Origin: Adlercreutzia equolifaciens | GTDB lineage: Bacteria > Actinomycetota > Coriobacteriia > Coriobacteriales > Eggerthellaceae | Length of the DNA stretch: 64,000 bases | Reading direction: 5' to 3' | Assembly: GCF_029076695.1 (NCBI RefSeq) | Contig: NZ_JARFIK010000002.1 | Span: forward strand, 620,001 to 684,000 | Shown: positions 32,366 through 40,496 of the stretch, piece by piece | Layout of the letters: each line of letters starts with the position of its first letter | Position numbering within the stretch: position 1 is the first letter of the stretch | The notes under the pieces: model-generated | The model's input: the letters and a program-made list of their open reading frames with translations, nothing else | Databases searched by the model: none | Told to the model about the DNA's origin: nothing | Translations under genes and position numbers: made by a program

Positions 32366-33295
32366 TTAGCTGAGGAAGTCGTCGAGGATCTCAGCCTCGG
32401 CCTCCTCCTCGGTAAGGCCCAGCGTCATAAGCTTCACAATCTGGTCGCCGGCAATCTTGCCGATGGCGGCCTCGTGCACCAGCATGGCGTCCTCGCTGGC
32501 CGCCTCGATGCCCGGAATGGCCTTCACCTTGGCGTTGCCCATGATGATGGCGTCGCACTGCACGTGGCCGCGGCAAGCGCACTCGCCGATAACCAGAGGG
32601 TTGAACACCTGCACCGAGTCGTCCTGGGCCACCGAGCGGGAAATGACCTGCACGCTAGAGCCCTCGCCCTTGAGTTCCACCTTCATGTTGGAGACGGCCG
32701 TCTGGGTGCCGTGGGTGAGCAGCTTCTCGGTGAGCACCAGCTTGGCGTTGGCGCCCAGCTCGGCATTGGTGTCGCGCTCGGTGGAGGTAACGCCGCGCAG
32801 CTGCACCATTTCCATCTCGCAGGAAGAGCCCTCTTCCATGTAGACGTTGGTGGTGGGGTTCAGGATGCGCTCGCCCGTGCCCTCGCCTTCGCCGTAGTGC
32901 TTCTCCACGTAGCGCACGCGGCTGTTCTTGCCCAGGTAGAAGCTGTGAATGCCGTCGTGCTCGGAGGCGTCGTGGGAATCGTTGTGGATGCCGCAGCCGG
33001 CAATAATGGTGACGTCGCAGTCGTCGCCGATGTAGAAGGTGTTGTACACCACGTCCTTCAGGCCGCTCTTCGTGACAATGACGGGGATGTACACCGTCTC
33101 GCCCTTGGTGCCCGGGGCAATGCGAATGTCGATGCCGGGGTTGTCGGTCTTGGTTTCAATGTCGATGTAGGCCGACGAGTGGCGCTCTACCAGTTCGCCG
33201 TCCTTGCGCACGTTGAAGGCGCCCTTGGGCATGCCGTGCATGCCGGCAATTTCTGCCAGCAGGTTCTCGTCGATAGGGGAAAGGTCTACAGCCAT
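32366..33295 (-). CDS. smsB: SmsB (minimal SufB/SufD-like) Fe-S scaffold
   Basis: 309 residues, much shorter than canonical SufB (about 470), and alone without a SufD. The central beta-helix region (GDDCDVTIIAGCGIHND, ERILNPTTNVYMEEGS, SVQVISRSVAQDD) and the C-terminal GECACRGHVQCDAIIMG and HEAAIGKIAGDQ are the conserved SufB/D core, with the functional Cys and His residues. This size and pairing with one ATPase match the minimal SUF-like system (SMS) described in anaerobic bacteria and archaea. It would assemble clusters with SmsC. Sulfur would come from SufS/SufU, encoded at 16-17.8 kb. A repeat sits between it and smsC. Start at 33295 follows AAGGAGAG on the minus strand. Confidence 0.87.
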   Translation of the reverse strand: MAVDLSPIDENLLAEIAGMHGMPKGAFNVRKDGELVERHSSAYIDIETKTDNPGIDIRIAPGTKGETVYIPVIVTKSGLKDVVYNTFYIGDDCDVTIIAGCGIHNDSHDASEHDGIHSFYLGKNSRVRYVEKHYGEGEGTGERILNPTTNVYMEEGSSCEMEMVQLRGVTSTERDTNAELGANAKLVLTEKLLTHGTQTAVSNMKVELKGEGSSVQVISRSVAQDDSVQVFNPLVIGECACRGHVQCDAIIMGNAKVKAIPGIEAASEDAMLVHEAAIGKIAGDQIVKLMTLGLTEEEAEAEILDDFLS

Positions 33296-33346
33296 TTCAG
33301 CTCTCCTTATTTCTTGGTTGCGGCTCGCCGCCGGTCGGGATCATCG

Positions 33347-33435
33347 GGTACCTTGATTCGCTCAAACAGTCCTCGCTTTGGAAAACAGTCCACTGGACTG
33401 TTTTCGTCGCTGCGGAACTCGCTCGGTCAAGGCAC
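33347..33435. repeat. Dispersed intergenic repeat, family A, between smsC and smsB
   Basis: Palindrome AAAACAGTCCACTGGACTGTTTT flanked by AAACAGTCCTCGCTT and CGCTGCGGAACTCGCTCGG. Nearly identical to the reverse complement of 5935-6026. It lies inside what should be a two-gene operon, and would be transcribed. Confidence 0.8.
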
Positions 33436-33465
33436 CCGATGCTCCCTCTACGCTCTTACGCTGTT

Positions 33466-34242
33466 CTAGCAGGTGGTGGGGATTTCGGTGAGGTGCAGCT
33501 CGGTGGGCACCGACAGGGGGCAGCCGTGGTCGTCCAGGCTGCGGGCGGCGAAGCCCAGCTGCGGCATGAGCTCGGCCGGCGTGCCCGTGGCCGCCACTTT
33601 GCCGGCCTGCAGAAGCACAATTTCGTCGGCCAGGGAGATGATGCGCTCCTGGTGGGAGATGATGACGATGGAGCGGCCGTCGCGGGCCTCGTGGATGTCG
33701 CGGAACGTCTCGGTAAGACGGTCGAAGCTCCACAGGTCGATGCCGGCCTCGGGCTCGTCGTAGATGGCCAGCTTCGGATCGCGGGCCAGGATGGTGGCGA
33801 TCTCGATGCGCTTTACCTCGCCGCCCGACAGGGACTTGTCCACTTCGCGGGTAAGGTAGCTGGCCGAGCACAGGCCCACCTTGGACAGGTACTCGTTGCA
33901 GGCCAGCATGGGAAGCTTCTTGCCGGCGGCAATGTCGAGCAGCTTCTTCACCTTCATGCCGCGGAAGCGGGCCGGTTGCTGGAAGCCGTAGCCGATGCCC
34001 AGACGGGCGCGCTCGGTAATGGACAGGTTCGTGATGGCCTGGCCGTCGAACTCGATGGTGCCGCTGGTGGGCTCCTCGATGCCCATGATGAGCTTGGCCA
34101 AGGTGGATTTGCCACCGCCGTTGGGACCCGTGATGACCGTGAAGCGGTCGTCGGGGATGGTCAGCGACAAGTCGTCGATGATGCGCTTGGTGCCGCCGTC
34201 GTCGGCCGGCACCTCGAACACCAGGTTCTTCAGTTCAAGCAT
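33466..34242 (-). CDS. smsC: SmsC (SufC-like) ABC ATPase
   Basis: 258 residues. Walker A GPNGGGKST, Q-loop YGFQQPARF, ABC signature LSGGEVKRIEIA, Walker B LAIYDEPEAGIDLW and the switch histidine in IVIISHQE. These are SufC features, including PARF after the Q-loop. The soluble ATPase drives shape changes of the SmsB scaffold during cluster building. The gene precedes smsB by 170 bases holding a family A repeat. A -10 element TATAAT is visible about 50 bases upstream. Confidence 0.9.
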   Translation of the reverse strand: MLELKNLVFEVPADDGGTKRIIDDLSLTIPDDRFTVITGPNGGGKSTLAKLIMGIEEPTSGTIEFDGQAITNLSITERARLGIGYGFQQPARFRGMKVKKLLDIAAGKKLPMLACNEYLSKVGLCSASYLTREVDKSLSGGEVKRIEIATILARDPKLAIYDEPEAGIDLWSFDRLTETFRDIHEARDGRSIVIISHQERIISLADEIVLLQAGKVAATGTPAELMPQLGFAARSLDDHGCPLSVPTELHLTEIPTTC

Positions 34243-34291
34243 GGATTACTCCGTCTCTCGTCTCGGAAGCTCGTCTTTGCTTTTCGGGCTG

Positions 34292-34297
34292 ATTATA
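34292..34297 (-). promoter_or_regulatory. Candidate -10 element for the smsCB pair
   Basis: TATAAT on the minus strand, about 50 bases before the smsC start. No matching -35, so an activator may be needed or the call may be wrong. Confidence 0.45.
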
Positions 34298-34401
34298 GCG
34301 AAAGTGCTCCTCTTCGCGGAGAAATAATAACGACACAATGAAGGATGCAGGGAATGTCGAGCGCCTTGGTAGAATAGGGAAAAACAACAGGAAGGAATTC
34401 C

Positions 34402-37317
34402 ATGACCGATATCGCAGCTACGGCCGCAGCCTGCGGCTTTACGTGGGAAAGCTCCGAGTCTGTGGCCGAGGTGGAGGGAACCGTCCACCTTTTCCGCCAC
34501 ACGACCTCGGGGGCGCGCCTTATGTGGATCGAGAACGCCGATGCCAACAAGGCCTTCTCCATCACCTTCAAAACGCCGGCCGCCGACGACACCGGCGTCT
34601 TTCACATTCTGGAGCACTCGGTGCTCTGCGGGTCGAAGAAGTACCCGGTGAAGGAGCCCTTCGTCAACCTGCTGAAAACCTCCATGCAAACGTTCCTGAA
34701 CGCCATGACCTTCCCGGACAAGACCATGTACCCGGTGGCCTCCACCAACGAGCAGGATCTCGAGAACCTCATGGACGTGTACCTGGATGCGGTGTTTCAC
34801 CCCGACATCTACCGCCGTCCCCAGATCTTCCAGCAGGAAGGCTGGCACTGGGAGGTGGAGGGCCAGGGGGACGAGCGCTCGCTGGTGTACAACGGCGTGG
34901 TGTATAACGAGATGAAGGGCGCCCTGTCCGACCCCGATTCGGTGCTCTACGACACCTTGTCGGCGGCGCTGTTCCCCGACACCACCTATCGCTTCGAGTC
35001 CGGTGGCACGCCCGAGGCCATTCCGAGCCTGACCTATGAGGGCTTTCTGGACAACCATCGCCGCCATTACCGCCCCGACAACGCCTATCTGATTCTGTAC
35101 GGCAACTTGGACCTTAAGCGCTTCCTCGGCTTCATCGACGAGCATTACTTGGCGCCCTTGGCCAAAGAGGTCGACTCGTCGGCAGGGGAGCCGAACCCGC
35201 TGGCCCTGCAGGCGCCGGTGGTGTGCCCGTTGAAGCGCACCGGCATGGCCACGGCGCCCGAGAACGCCTGCGCCGCCGTGGGCTATGTGGCCGGCCGCGC
35301 GGCCGATCGCGAGCGGCTGATTGCCACGGATATTCTCATCGACGCCATTCTCGGATCCAACGAGGCGCCGCTCAAGCGCGTGCTGCTGAACGAGGGCGTG
35401 GCTGACGATGTGGTGGCCTACCTGGCCGATGCCATTGCTCAGCCCTTTGCCATGGTGTGCCTGAAGGGCGCCAAGGAAGGGGCGGCCGAGCGCCTGAAGG
35501 CCGTCGTGGCTCGCGAAGCGGCGCGGCTGGCCGAGGGCGGTCTCGATCGCGATCTGGTGGCGGCCGCGCTCTCCCATGCGGAGTTCGTCATGCGCGAGCG
35601 CAACTTCGGCTATCCCGACGGCGTGGTGCTGTCCATGAGTGTGATGGCCGGCTGGCTCTATCAGAATGATGACCCCGCGGCCTACCTGCGCTACGAGGAC
35701 GCCTTCGCCGATTTGCGCGCGAAGATCGACGAGGGCTATTTCGAGGCGCTGCTGCGCTCGCTGTTCCTGGAGAACGACCACTGGGCCTGTGCCGAAGTGG
35801 TGCCCACGGCCGCCGACGAGAACGCGTCCGAGCAGGCCGAGGAAGCGGCCGTAACCACGGCGCTTGAGGCGGTGGGCGGCTTTGACGCGGTCCAGGCCCA
35901 GGTGGACGCCTTGCGGGCTGCCCAGGAGGCGCCCGACGACCCGGCGGCGGTGGCGAAGCTGCCTCAGCTGACGCGCGCCGACATCGGCCCGGCGCCCGCC
36001 GAAGAGCCCTGGGAGGTCACCGAGCTGGCCGGTATGCCCTGCTTGCGCCACCACATCTCCACGCGCGGCATTGCCTATGCCTACCGTTATTTCTCGCTGG
36101 ACGGCGTGACGTTCGAGGAGCTTCCCTATGTCACCGTCCTTGCCTTTGTGCTGGGCAAGCTCGACACGGCGCGCCATAGCGCGGCCGAGCTCGACACGCT
36201 GGTCCAGGCCCATCTGGGCAATCTGGGCTTCGGCTGCGAGGTCCACGAGGATGCCCAGGACCGCGAGCGGCTCACGCCGATGGTGGTGGCGGGCGCCTCG
36301 GCCCTGTCCGAGAACGTGGAGTGGACGGTGAGCCTGGTGAACGAAGTGCTCACCGAAACCGATTTCTCCGATACGGCCCGCATTCGCGACATCTTGGCCC
36401 AATGGCGCCTGGCGCTGGAGCAGTCCTTCGCCACGGCGGGCCATACGGCGGCCATGGCTCGCGTGGCCTCCTACTACCTGCCGGCCGGAGTGCTGCGCGA
36501 GGCCTTGGGCGGCGTGGACTTCTATCGTTTCTTGAAGGAGCTGCTCGAGCATTACGAGGATCGCGCCTCCGATCTGTCCGCCAAGCTGGCCGCCTTGGCT
36601 CAGCGCCTGTTCGTCGACGGCGGCTGCACCTTGTCCTTTGCAGGCAGCGACGAGGACCTGGCGTGGTTTGCGGCCGCAGGCCCGGCCCTGGGCGGCGCGG
36701 CGGCACCGGCCGCGCTGGTGGTGCCGGCGCCCCAGAACCGTCACGAGGCCTTCGCCGTGCCGGCCGATGTGGTGTTCTGCGCTGCCGGATGGGATCGCTC
36801 CCTGCTGGGGCTGCCCTATAACGGCACCTGGCTTCTGGCCGCGCGCATCCTGTCCTACGACTACCTGTGGACCGAGGTGCGCGTGAAGGGCGGTGCCTAC
36901 GGTGCCGGCTTCAAGGCCCTGCGCGCCGGTTCCAGCCGCTTCTACTCCTATCGCGATCCGCGTATCGACGAGACCCTGGCGCGTTTTGATGCTGCGGGCT
37001 CGTGGCTGGCGGCCACCTTTGCCCCCACCGAGGCCGAGATGGACGGCTACGTGGTGTCCACGACGGCCTCCCTTGATGCGCCGGTCAAGGCGCGCGAGCT
37101 TCTGCGCCGTCAGGACTCCCAGTACTTTGCCGGCGTCACTTTGGCCGATCGCGCCGCGGTGCGCGCCCAGGTGGTGGCCGCCACGCTGGCGGATGTCCAG
37201 GCCCTGGGCCCGGCAGTGGACGCCCTGGCCGATCAGGGGCTGTCCTGCGTCTTCGGCAGCCGCGACATCATCGCCGAGTCGAAGGGCGGCTTTACCGTCG
37301 TCGACCTGGTAGGGTAG
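34402..37317 (+). CDS. M16C (presequence-protease-like) zinc metallopeptidase
   Basis: 971 residues, the full length of M16C enzymes such as PreP and falcilysin. The inverted zinc motif is H68-x2-E71-H72 in GVFHILEHSVLCGS, with the distal glutamate E170 in VVYNEMKGAL. The C-terminal inactive half has AYGAGFKALRAGSSRFYSYRDPR. These enzymes enclose and cut short unfolded peptides. No signal peptide, so it is cytoplasmic and probably recycles peptides. The ATG at 34402 follows AGGAA. Single gene, divergent from smsC. Confidence 0.93.
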   Translation: MTDIAATAAACGFTWESSESVAEVEGTVHLFRHTTSGARLMWIENADANKAFSITFKTPAADDTGVFHILEHSVLCGSKKYPVKEPFVNLLKTSMQTFLNAMTFPDKTMYPVASTNEQDLENLMDVYLDAVFHPDIYRRPQIFQQEGWHWEVEGQGDERSLVYNGVVYNEMKGALSDPDSVLYDTLSAALFPDTTYRFESGGTPEAIPSLTYEGFLDNHRRHYRPDNAYLILYGNLDLKRFLGFIDEHYLAPLAKEVDSSAGEPNPLALQAPVVCPLKRTGMATAPENACAAVGYVAGRAADRERLIATDILIDAILGSNEAPLKRVLLNEGVADDVVAYLADAIAQPFAMVCLKGAKEGAAERLKAVVAREAARLAEGGLDRDLVAAALSHAEFVMRERNFGYPDGVVLSMSVMAGWLYQNDDPAAYLRYEDAFADLRAKIDEGYFEALLRSLFLENDHWACAEVVPTAADENASEQAEEAAVTTALEAVGGFDAVQAQVDALRAAQEAPDDPAAVAKLPQLTRADIGPAPAEEPWEVTELAGMPCLRHHISTRGIAYAYRYFSLDGVTFEELPYVTVLAFVLGKLDTARHSAAELDTLVQAHLGNLGFGCEVHEDAQDRERLTPMVVAGASALSENVEWTVSLVNEVLTETDFSDTARIRDILAQWRLALEQSFATAGHTAAMARVASYYLPAGVLREALGGVDFYRFLKELLEHYEDRASDLSAKLAALAQRLFVDGGCTLSFAGSDEDLAWFAAAGPALGGAAAPAALVVPAPQNRHEAFAVPADVVFCAAGWDRSLLGLPYNGTWLLAARILSYDYLWTEVRVKGGAYGAGFKALRAGSSRFYSYRDPRIDETLARFDAAGSWLAATFAPTEAEMDGYVVSTTASLDAPVKARELLRRQDSQYFAGVTLADRAAVRAQVVAATLADVQALGPAVDALADQGLSCVFGSRDIIAESKGGFTVVDLVG

Positions 37318-37392
37318 GGCGGTTTGTGCGGAATCGGCGATGGCCGACCCCGTAAGTTATAATAGGCATTCGCGAACGAAAGGATCTGCGCC

Positions 37393-37746
37393 ATGGCGAA
37401 GGAGCGGGAGTTCTCCCATATCACGGTTTCCGCCGATGAGGATGACGATATCGTCATTCAGGCCGGCATCGTCGAGGCGCCGGCCGATGAGCCCGAGGCC
37501 GTTTCTTCGGCTGATGCAGCGCCCGAAGCCGTCAAGACCGAGGAAGTGGTAGAGGCTTCGACGGCCGAGACCGTTCCGGTTGCCGAAGAGGCGCCGGCTG
37601 CGCCCCTGCGGGCCGATGACGGGTACCGGGAGACGACGCTCGAGGACATCGAGAGCTCGAAGATGAACTCGGTGCAAAAGGCCGTCATCGTCGTGGCACT
37701 TTTGGGCATTGTGGCCTTTGTGGTGTGGTTCCTGGTCGCTCGCTAA
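37393..37746 (+). CDS. Small tail-anchored membrane protein of unknown function
   Basis: 117 residues. The first 90 are acidic, Ala/Glu/Val-rich and probably disordered. One membrane helix (about 95-115; QKAVIVVALLGIVAFVVWFLV) ends the protein, so the N-terminus faces the cytoplasm. GAAAGGA precedes the start. It is followed within 50 bases by another single-pass membrane protein. No family recognised. Confidence 0.65.
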   Translation: MAKEREFSHITVSADEDDDIVIQAGIVEAPADEPEAVSSADAAPEAVKTEEVVEASTAETVPVAEEAPAAPLRADDGYRETTLEDIESSKMNSVQKAVIVVALLGIVAFVVWFLVAR

Positions 37747-37793
37747 CCGGTACAGCCATTAATGAACGAAGCCTGAAACGAGAAAGACAGATT

Positions 37794-38948
37794 ATGGCGA
37801 AGAAGCACAATCGCACTCCTGATGATTTCGACGGGAACGCCATCGGCCTGACCGAGGCGTTTTCGCCGGTTTCCGACGACAGCTATACCGAGGCGTTTCG
37901 CCCCGTCGACGGCTCCTTCGATGAGCCCGAAGCCGCCGATGGCATCGACTTCGAGGAAACGGCCCTGGTGGCTGAAGAGGAGTCCTTTGGCGTTGACGGT
38001 GCCGGGGCGCCGGAGCCGAGCGAAGCGCTGCCCGAGCCTGTTGTGGGCCATATCACGGAAACCCCCGGGGCTACGCCGGCAACGAAGAAGGGCGCCGGTC
38101 GCCACGGGCGCCATGCGGCTCCCGATGCCGCGGGCAAAAAGGGTGGAAAGGGCAAGAAGGGCAAGGACATGCCCGAGTACATGCGCAAGTCCCGCCGCAT
38201 GCGCCGCATCCTCATCGTCGTCATCATTCTGCTGATAGCGCTGCTGGGCGCGGTAGGCTACTTCGGCATTCAGATGTACAAAGAGTCCGGCAACACGGCG
38301 GTGCAGCAGGCCAAAACCGCCGAGCAGCAAGTGGCCGAGATTCAGCCCGACGAGGCCAAGGACGCCTCCACGGAAACGGCTAAAACCACCACCGTGCCCG
38401 ATCTGGTCTCGCTTTTGGGTCTGACCCAGGACGAGGCGGTCGAAAAACTTCAGCATGGGGCCCAGGTGTCCAGCACGCGCGATGTGAAGGAGAAGGGCAA
38501 CCCCATTCGCAAGGAATCGCGCATTGCCCTTACCACCGAGCCGGCCGATAGCCGCACGGGCACGCCTACGGTGTATCTGGGGCTCGACAAGAAGGGCAAG
38601 ATCATCCAGGCGGGCTACTCGGCTTCCACGGCATCGCTCGGCTATGGCTCGCTGAGCTTCGCCGATGCCGTGCGCAACGAGCAAATTATCGAGAAGACCC
38701 TGGCCGAGGCCGGCATGACGGTGCCCGAAGATGCGGTGGAGCTGCCTGAGGATTCCTCGGCCTACACCACCTTCGACACCGACGGCAAGACGCGCACCAA
38801 GGAGTACTGCTCCTTCTCCGGCGAGGTCACCATGGACGACAAGGCCTACAGCTGGTCGGCGGTGCTGTCCTACGACTACTCCATGGCCAACGCCTCCGGC
38901 AATTTGGCCGATACCGTGCGCACTATTTTCGTTTACGTGAACTCGTAG
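37794..38948 (+). CDS. Single-pass membrane protein with an extracytoplasmic PASTA-like region
   Basis: 384 residues. An acidic disordered N-terminus (1-90) leads to a Lys/Gly-rich basic patch, then one membrane helix (about 121-143; RRILIVVIILLIALLGAVGYF). Outside, TVPDLVSLLGLTQDEAVEKL resembles the start of a PASTA repeat, followed by a beta-rich region to the end. The likely topology is cytoplasmic N-terminus, external C-terminus. The ATG at 37794 (family-like MAKKHNRTPDD) is chosen over an earlier opening at 37725, which overlaps the previous gene. A surface or cell-wall-sensing role is possible, not shown. Confidence 0.65.
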   Translation: MAKKHNRTPDDFDGNAIGLTEAFSPVSDDSYTEAFRPVDGSFDEPEAADGIDFEETALVAEEESFGVDGAGAPEPSEALPEPVVGHITETPGATPATKKGAGRHGRHAAPDAAGKKGGKGKKGKDMPEYMRKSRRMRRILIVVIILLIALLGAVGYFGIQMYKESGNTAVQQAKTAEQQVAEIQPDEAKDASTETAKTTTVPDLVSLLGLTQDEAVEKLQHGAQVSSTRDVKEKGNPIRKESRIALTTEPADSRTGTPTVYLGLDKKGKIIQAGYSASTASLGYGSLSFADAVRNEQIIEKTLAEAGMTVPEDAVELPEDSSAYTTFDTDGKTRTKEYCSFSGEVTMDDKAYSWSAVLSYDYSMANASGNLADTVRTIFVYVNS

Positions 38949-38974
38949 GACTCTTTTCGTCCCGGAGTGCTTCC

Positions 38975-39001
38975 GGTGCCTGTCGGACCCGCTGACTTCC
39001 T
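38975..39001. repeat. Truncated family B repeat
   Basis: GTGCCTGTCGGACCCGCTGACTTCCT matches only the right end and tail of the family B copies at 3541 and 26294; the left arm is missing. Confidence 0.55.
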
Positions 39002-39026
39002 GAGGCGCACAAGTACGAAAAAGTAC

Positions 39027-39055
39027 TTGCAATGCTGCAGGAAGGGTTGTATAGT
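39027..39055 (+). promoter_or_regulatory. Sigma-70-type promoter of the infC operon
   Basis: TTGCAA (39027-39032) and TATAGT (39050-39055) with exactly 17 bases between. Confidence 0.7.
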
Positions 39056-39061
39056 AATCAG

Positions 39062-39193
39062 GCTGTGTAATCAAGTGAAGGCTTTCCGGTCTTCCACCTG
39101 GTTCGGCGCCTTCGGGTAGCTGATGGGTTCCAAGCATACTGAACAACAGTTGTGTGCAAACCCGCCGCGTGCCCTTGGCCCGGCGGGTTTTTA
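39062..39193 (+). promoter_or_regulatory. infC-rpmI-rplT leader with attenuator
   Basis: The roughly 130-base 5' leader ends in a terminator hairpin: AACCCGCCG (39159-39167) pairs with CGGCGGGTT (39181-39189), then TTT. Upstream the leader can form other stems. This is the usual place for an L20-type attenuator, in which L20 stabilises the terminator to repress the operon. The L20-binding fold itself was not verified. Confidence 0.6.
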
Positions 39194-39223
39194 TGTGTGA
39201 AAACACAGAAGGAGGTGAGCACG

Positions 39224-39787
39224 ATAGCTGCTCAAGAGCCCCGGCTCAACGACGCGATCACCACGCGTGAGTGCCGTCTGATCGATTTCGATGGAAACCA
39301 GATGGGCGTGTATCCCACGGCCCAAGCCCAGCGAATCGCCGACGACATGAATCTCGATCTGGTCGAGATCGCTCCGAACGCCGATCCGCCTGTCTGCCGC
39401 ATTATGGACTACGGTAAGTTCAAGTACGACCAGGCCATCAAGGCGAAGCAGGCGCGCAAAAACCAGAACAAGATCGAAGTCAAGGAAATGAAGTTCCGCC
39501 CGAAGATTGACATCGGGGACTACACCACCAAGAAGAAGCATGTTCTTCGCTTCCTCGAGGCCGGTAACAAGGTGAAGATCACCATCATGTTCCGCGGTCG
39601 CGAGATGGCCCATCCCGAGCAGGGTCTTTCCATCCTCGAGCGTCTTGCCGACGACTTGAAGGATGTAGCGGTCATCGAGAACCAGCCCAAGATGGAGGGC
39701 CGCAACATGCACATGCTCATTGCTCCTCTGCCTGCATCGGCTAAGAAGAAGAAGGAAACCAAGAACGACGAAGGAAAGGACAACTAA
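39224..39787 (+). CDS. infC: Translation initiation factor IF-3, probable non-AUG start
   Basis: 187 residues from the chosen start. IF-3 checks the start codon and initiator tRNA on the 30S subunit. [15 protein letters not shown] and the C-terminal [16 protein letters not shown]-type region are family hallmarks. The ribosome site AAGGAGG (39209-39215) has proper spacing (eight bases) only to ATA at 39224. The in-frame GTG at 39215 overlaps the site and another at 39197 has none. Rare AUU/AUA/AUC starts are known for infC, where IF-3 represses its own translation. An annotation tool may place the start at 39215 or 39197. The stop overlaps the rpmI start by one base. Confidence 0.9.
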   Translation: MAAQEPRLNDAITTRECRLIDFDGNQMGVYPTAQAQRIADDMNLDLVEIAPNADPPVCRIMDYGKFKYDQAIKAKQARKNQNKIEVKEMKFRPKIDIGDYTTKKKHVLRFLEAGNKVKITIMFRGREMAHPEQGLSILERLADDLKDVAVIENQPKMEGRNMHMLIAPLPASAKKKKETKNDEGKDN

Positions 39788-39984
39788 TGCCCAAGATGAA
39801 GACCCATCGCGGTACCGCCAAGCGCGTCCGTGTGACCGGTTCCGGCAAGCTTATGCGCGCCAAGGCCTACAAGAGCCACATCATGACCAAGAAGAGCCAG
39901 AAGCGCAAGCGCAACTTCCGTCACGAGACCGAGGTTGCCCCCGCCGACACCAAGGTCGTCAAGCGTCAGCTCGGCCTTCGCTAG
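39787..39984 (+). CDS. rpmI: 50S ribosomal protein L35
   Basis: 65 residues, very basic, beginning [13 protein letters not shown], the family signature. The ATG shares its A with the infC stop, so translation is probably coupled. Middle gene of the infC-rpmI-rplT operon. Confidence 0.97.
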   Translation: MPKMKTHRGTAKRVRVTGSGKLMRAKAYKSHIMTKKSQKRKRNFRHETEVAPADTKVVKRQLGLR

Positions 39985-40011
39985 TATTCGTTTCCAAGGA
40001 GTGATTAAGAT

Positions 40012-40365
40012 ATGCCTCGTGTAAAGCGTTCCGTTCATGCCCGCAAGAAGCGTCGTACCGTCCTCAATCGCGCGAAGGGCTACTATGGCGCGAAATCCCG
40101 TTCCTATCGTGCCGCGAAGGAGCAGGTGCAGCATTCGCTTCAGTACATGTACCGCGATCGTCGCAACAAGAAGCGCGAGATCCGTCGTCTGTGGATCACC
40201 CGCATCAACGCTGCGGCCCGTATCAACGGTCTGTCCTACTCGGTGTTCATGAACGGCCTGAAGAAGGCCGGCGTGGTGCTCGACCGCAAGGTGCTCGCCG
40301 ACATGGCCGTCAACGACGCCCCGGCGTTCGCCGCTCTGGTGGAGGTTGCCAAGAAGGCTCTCTAA
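40012..40365 (+). CDS. rplT: 50S ribosomal protein L20
   Basis: 117 residues, typical length. [15 protein letters not shown] and [16 protein letters not shown] are conserved. L20 binds 23S rRNA early in assembly and often represses its own operon through the leader. AAGGAG precedes the ATG; 27 bases after rpmI. A bidirectional-looking terminator follows. Confidence 0.97.
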   Translation: MPRVKRSVHARKKRRTVLNRAKGYYGAKSRSYRAAKEQVQHSLQYMYRDRRNKKREIRRLWITRINAAARINGLSYSVFMNGLKKAGVVLDRKVLADMAVNDAPAFAALVEVAKKAL

Positions 40366-40398
40366 GCCAACCATGGTGAGAAATCACCAGCCTATGCA

Positions 40399-40431
40399 TT
40401 AAAAAAGACCCGCTTGACGGGTCTTTTTTAA
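40399..40431 (+). terminator. Terminator after rplT, probably bidirectional
   Basis: AAAAAAGACCCG / CGGGTCTTTTTT with a short loop. The A- and T-runs on both sides would work for rplT and for the convergent gene at 40497. Confidence 0.9.
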
Positions 40432-40496
40432 TGGGCTGGCAAAACGGCGCCGTGCTCGTGTTCGATTTCTGGCGCGCGTCGGGGTTTGCGCGATCT

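Noticed and set aside
34246-36744. An 832-codon minus-strand open frame opposite the M16C protease
   Set aside because: Shadow frame. The plus-strand protease has complete catalytic motifs.
39197-39223. GTG codons at 39197 and 39215 as infC starts
   Set aside because: One has no ribosome site and the other overlaps it. ATA at 39224 has correct spacing.
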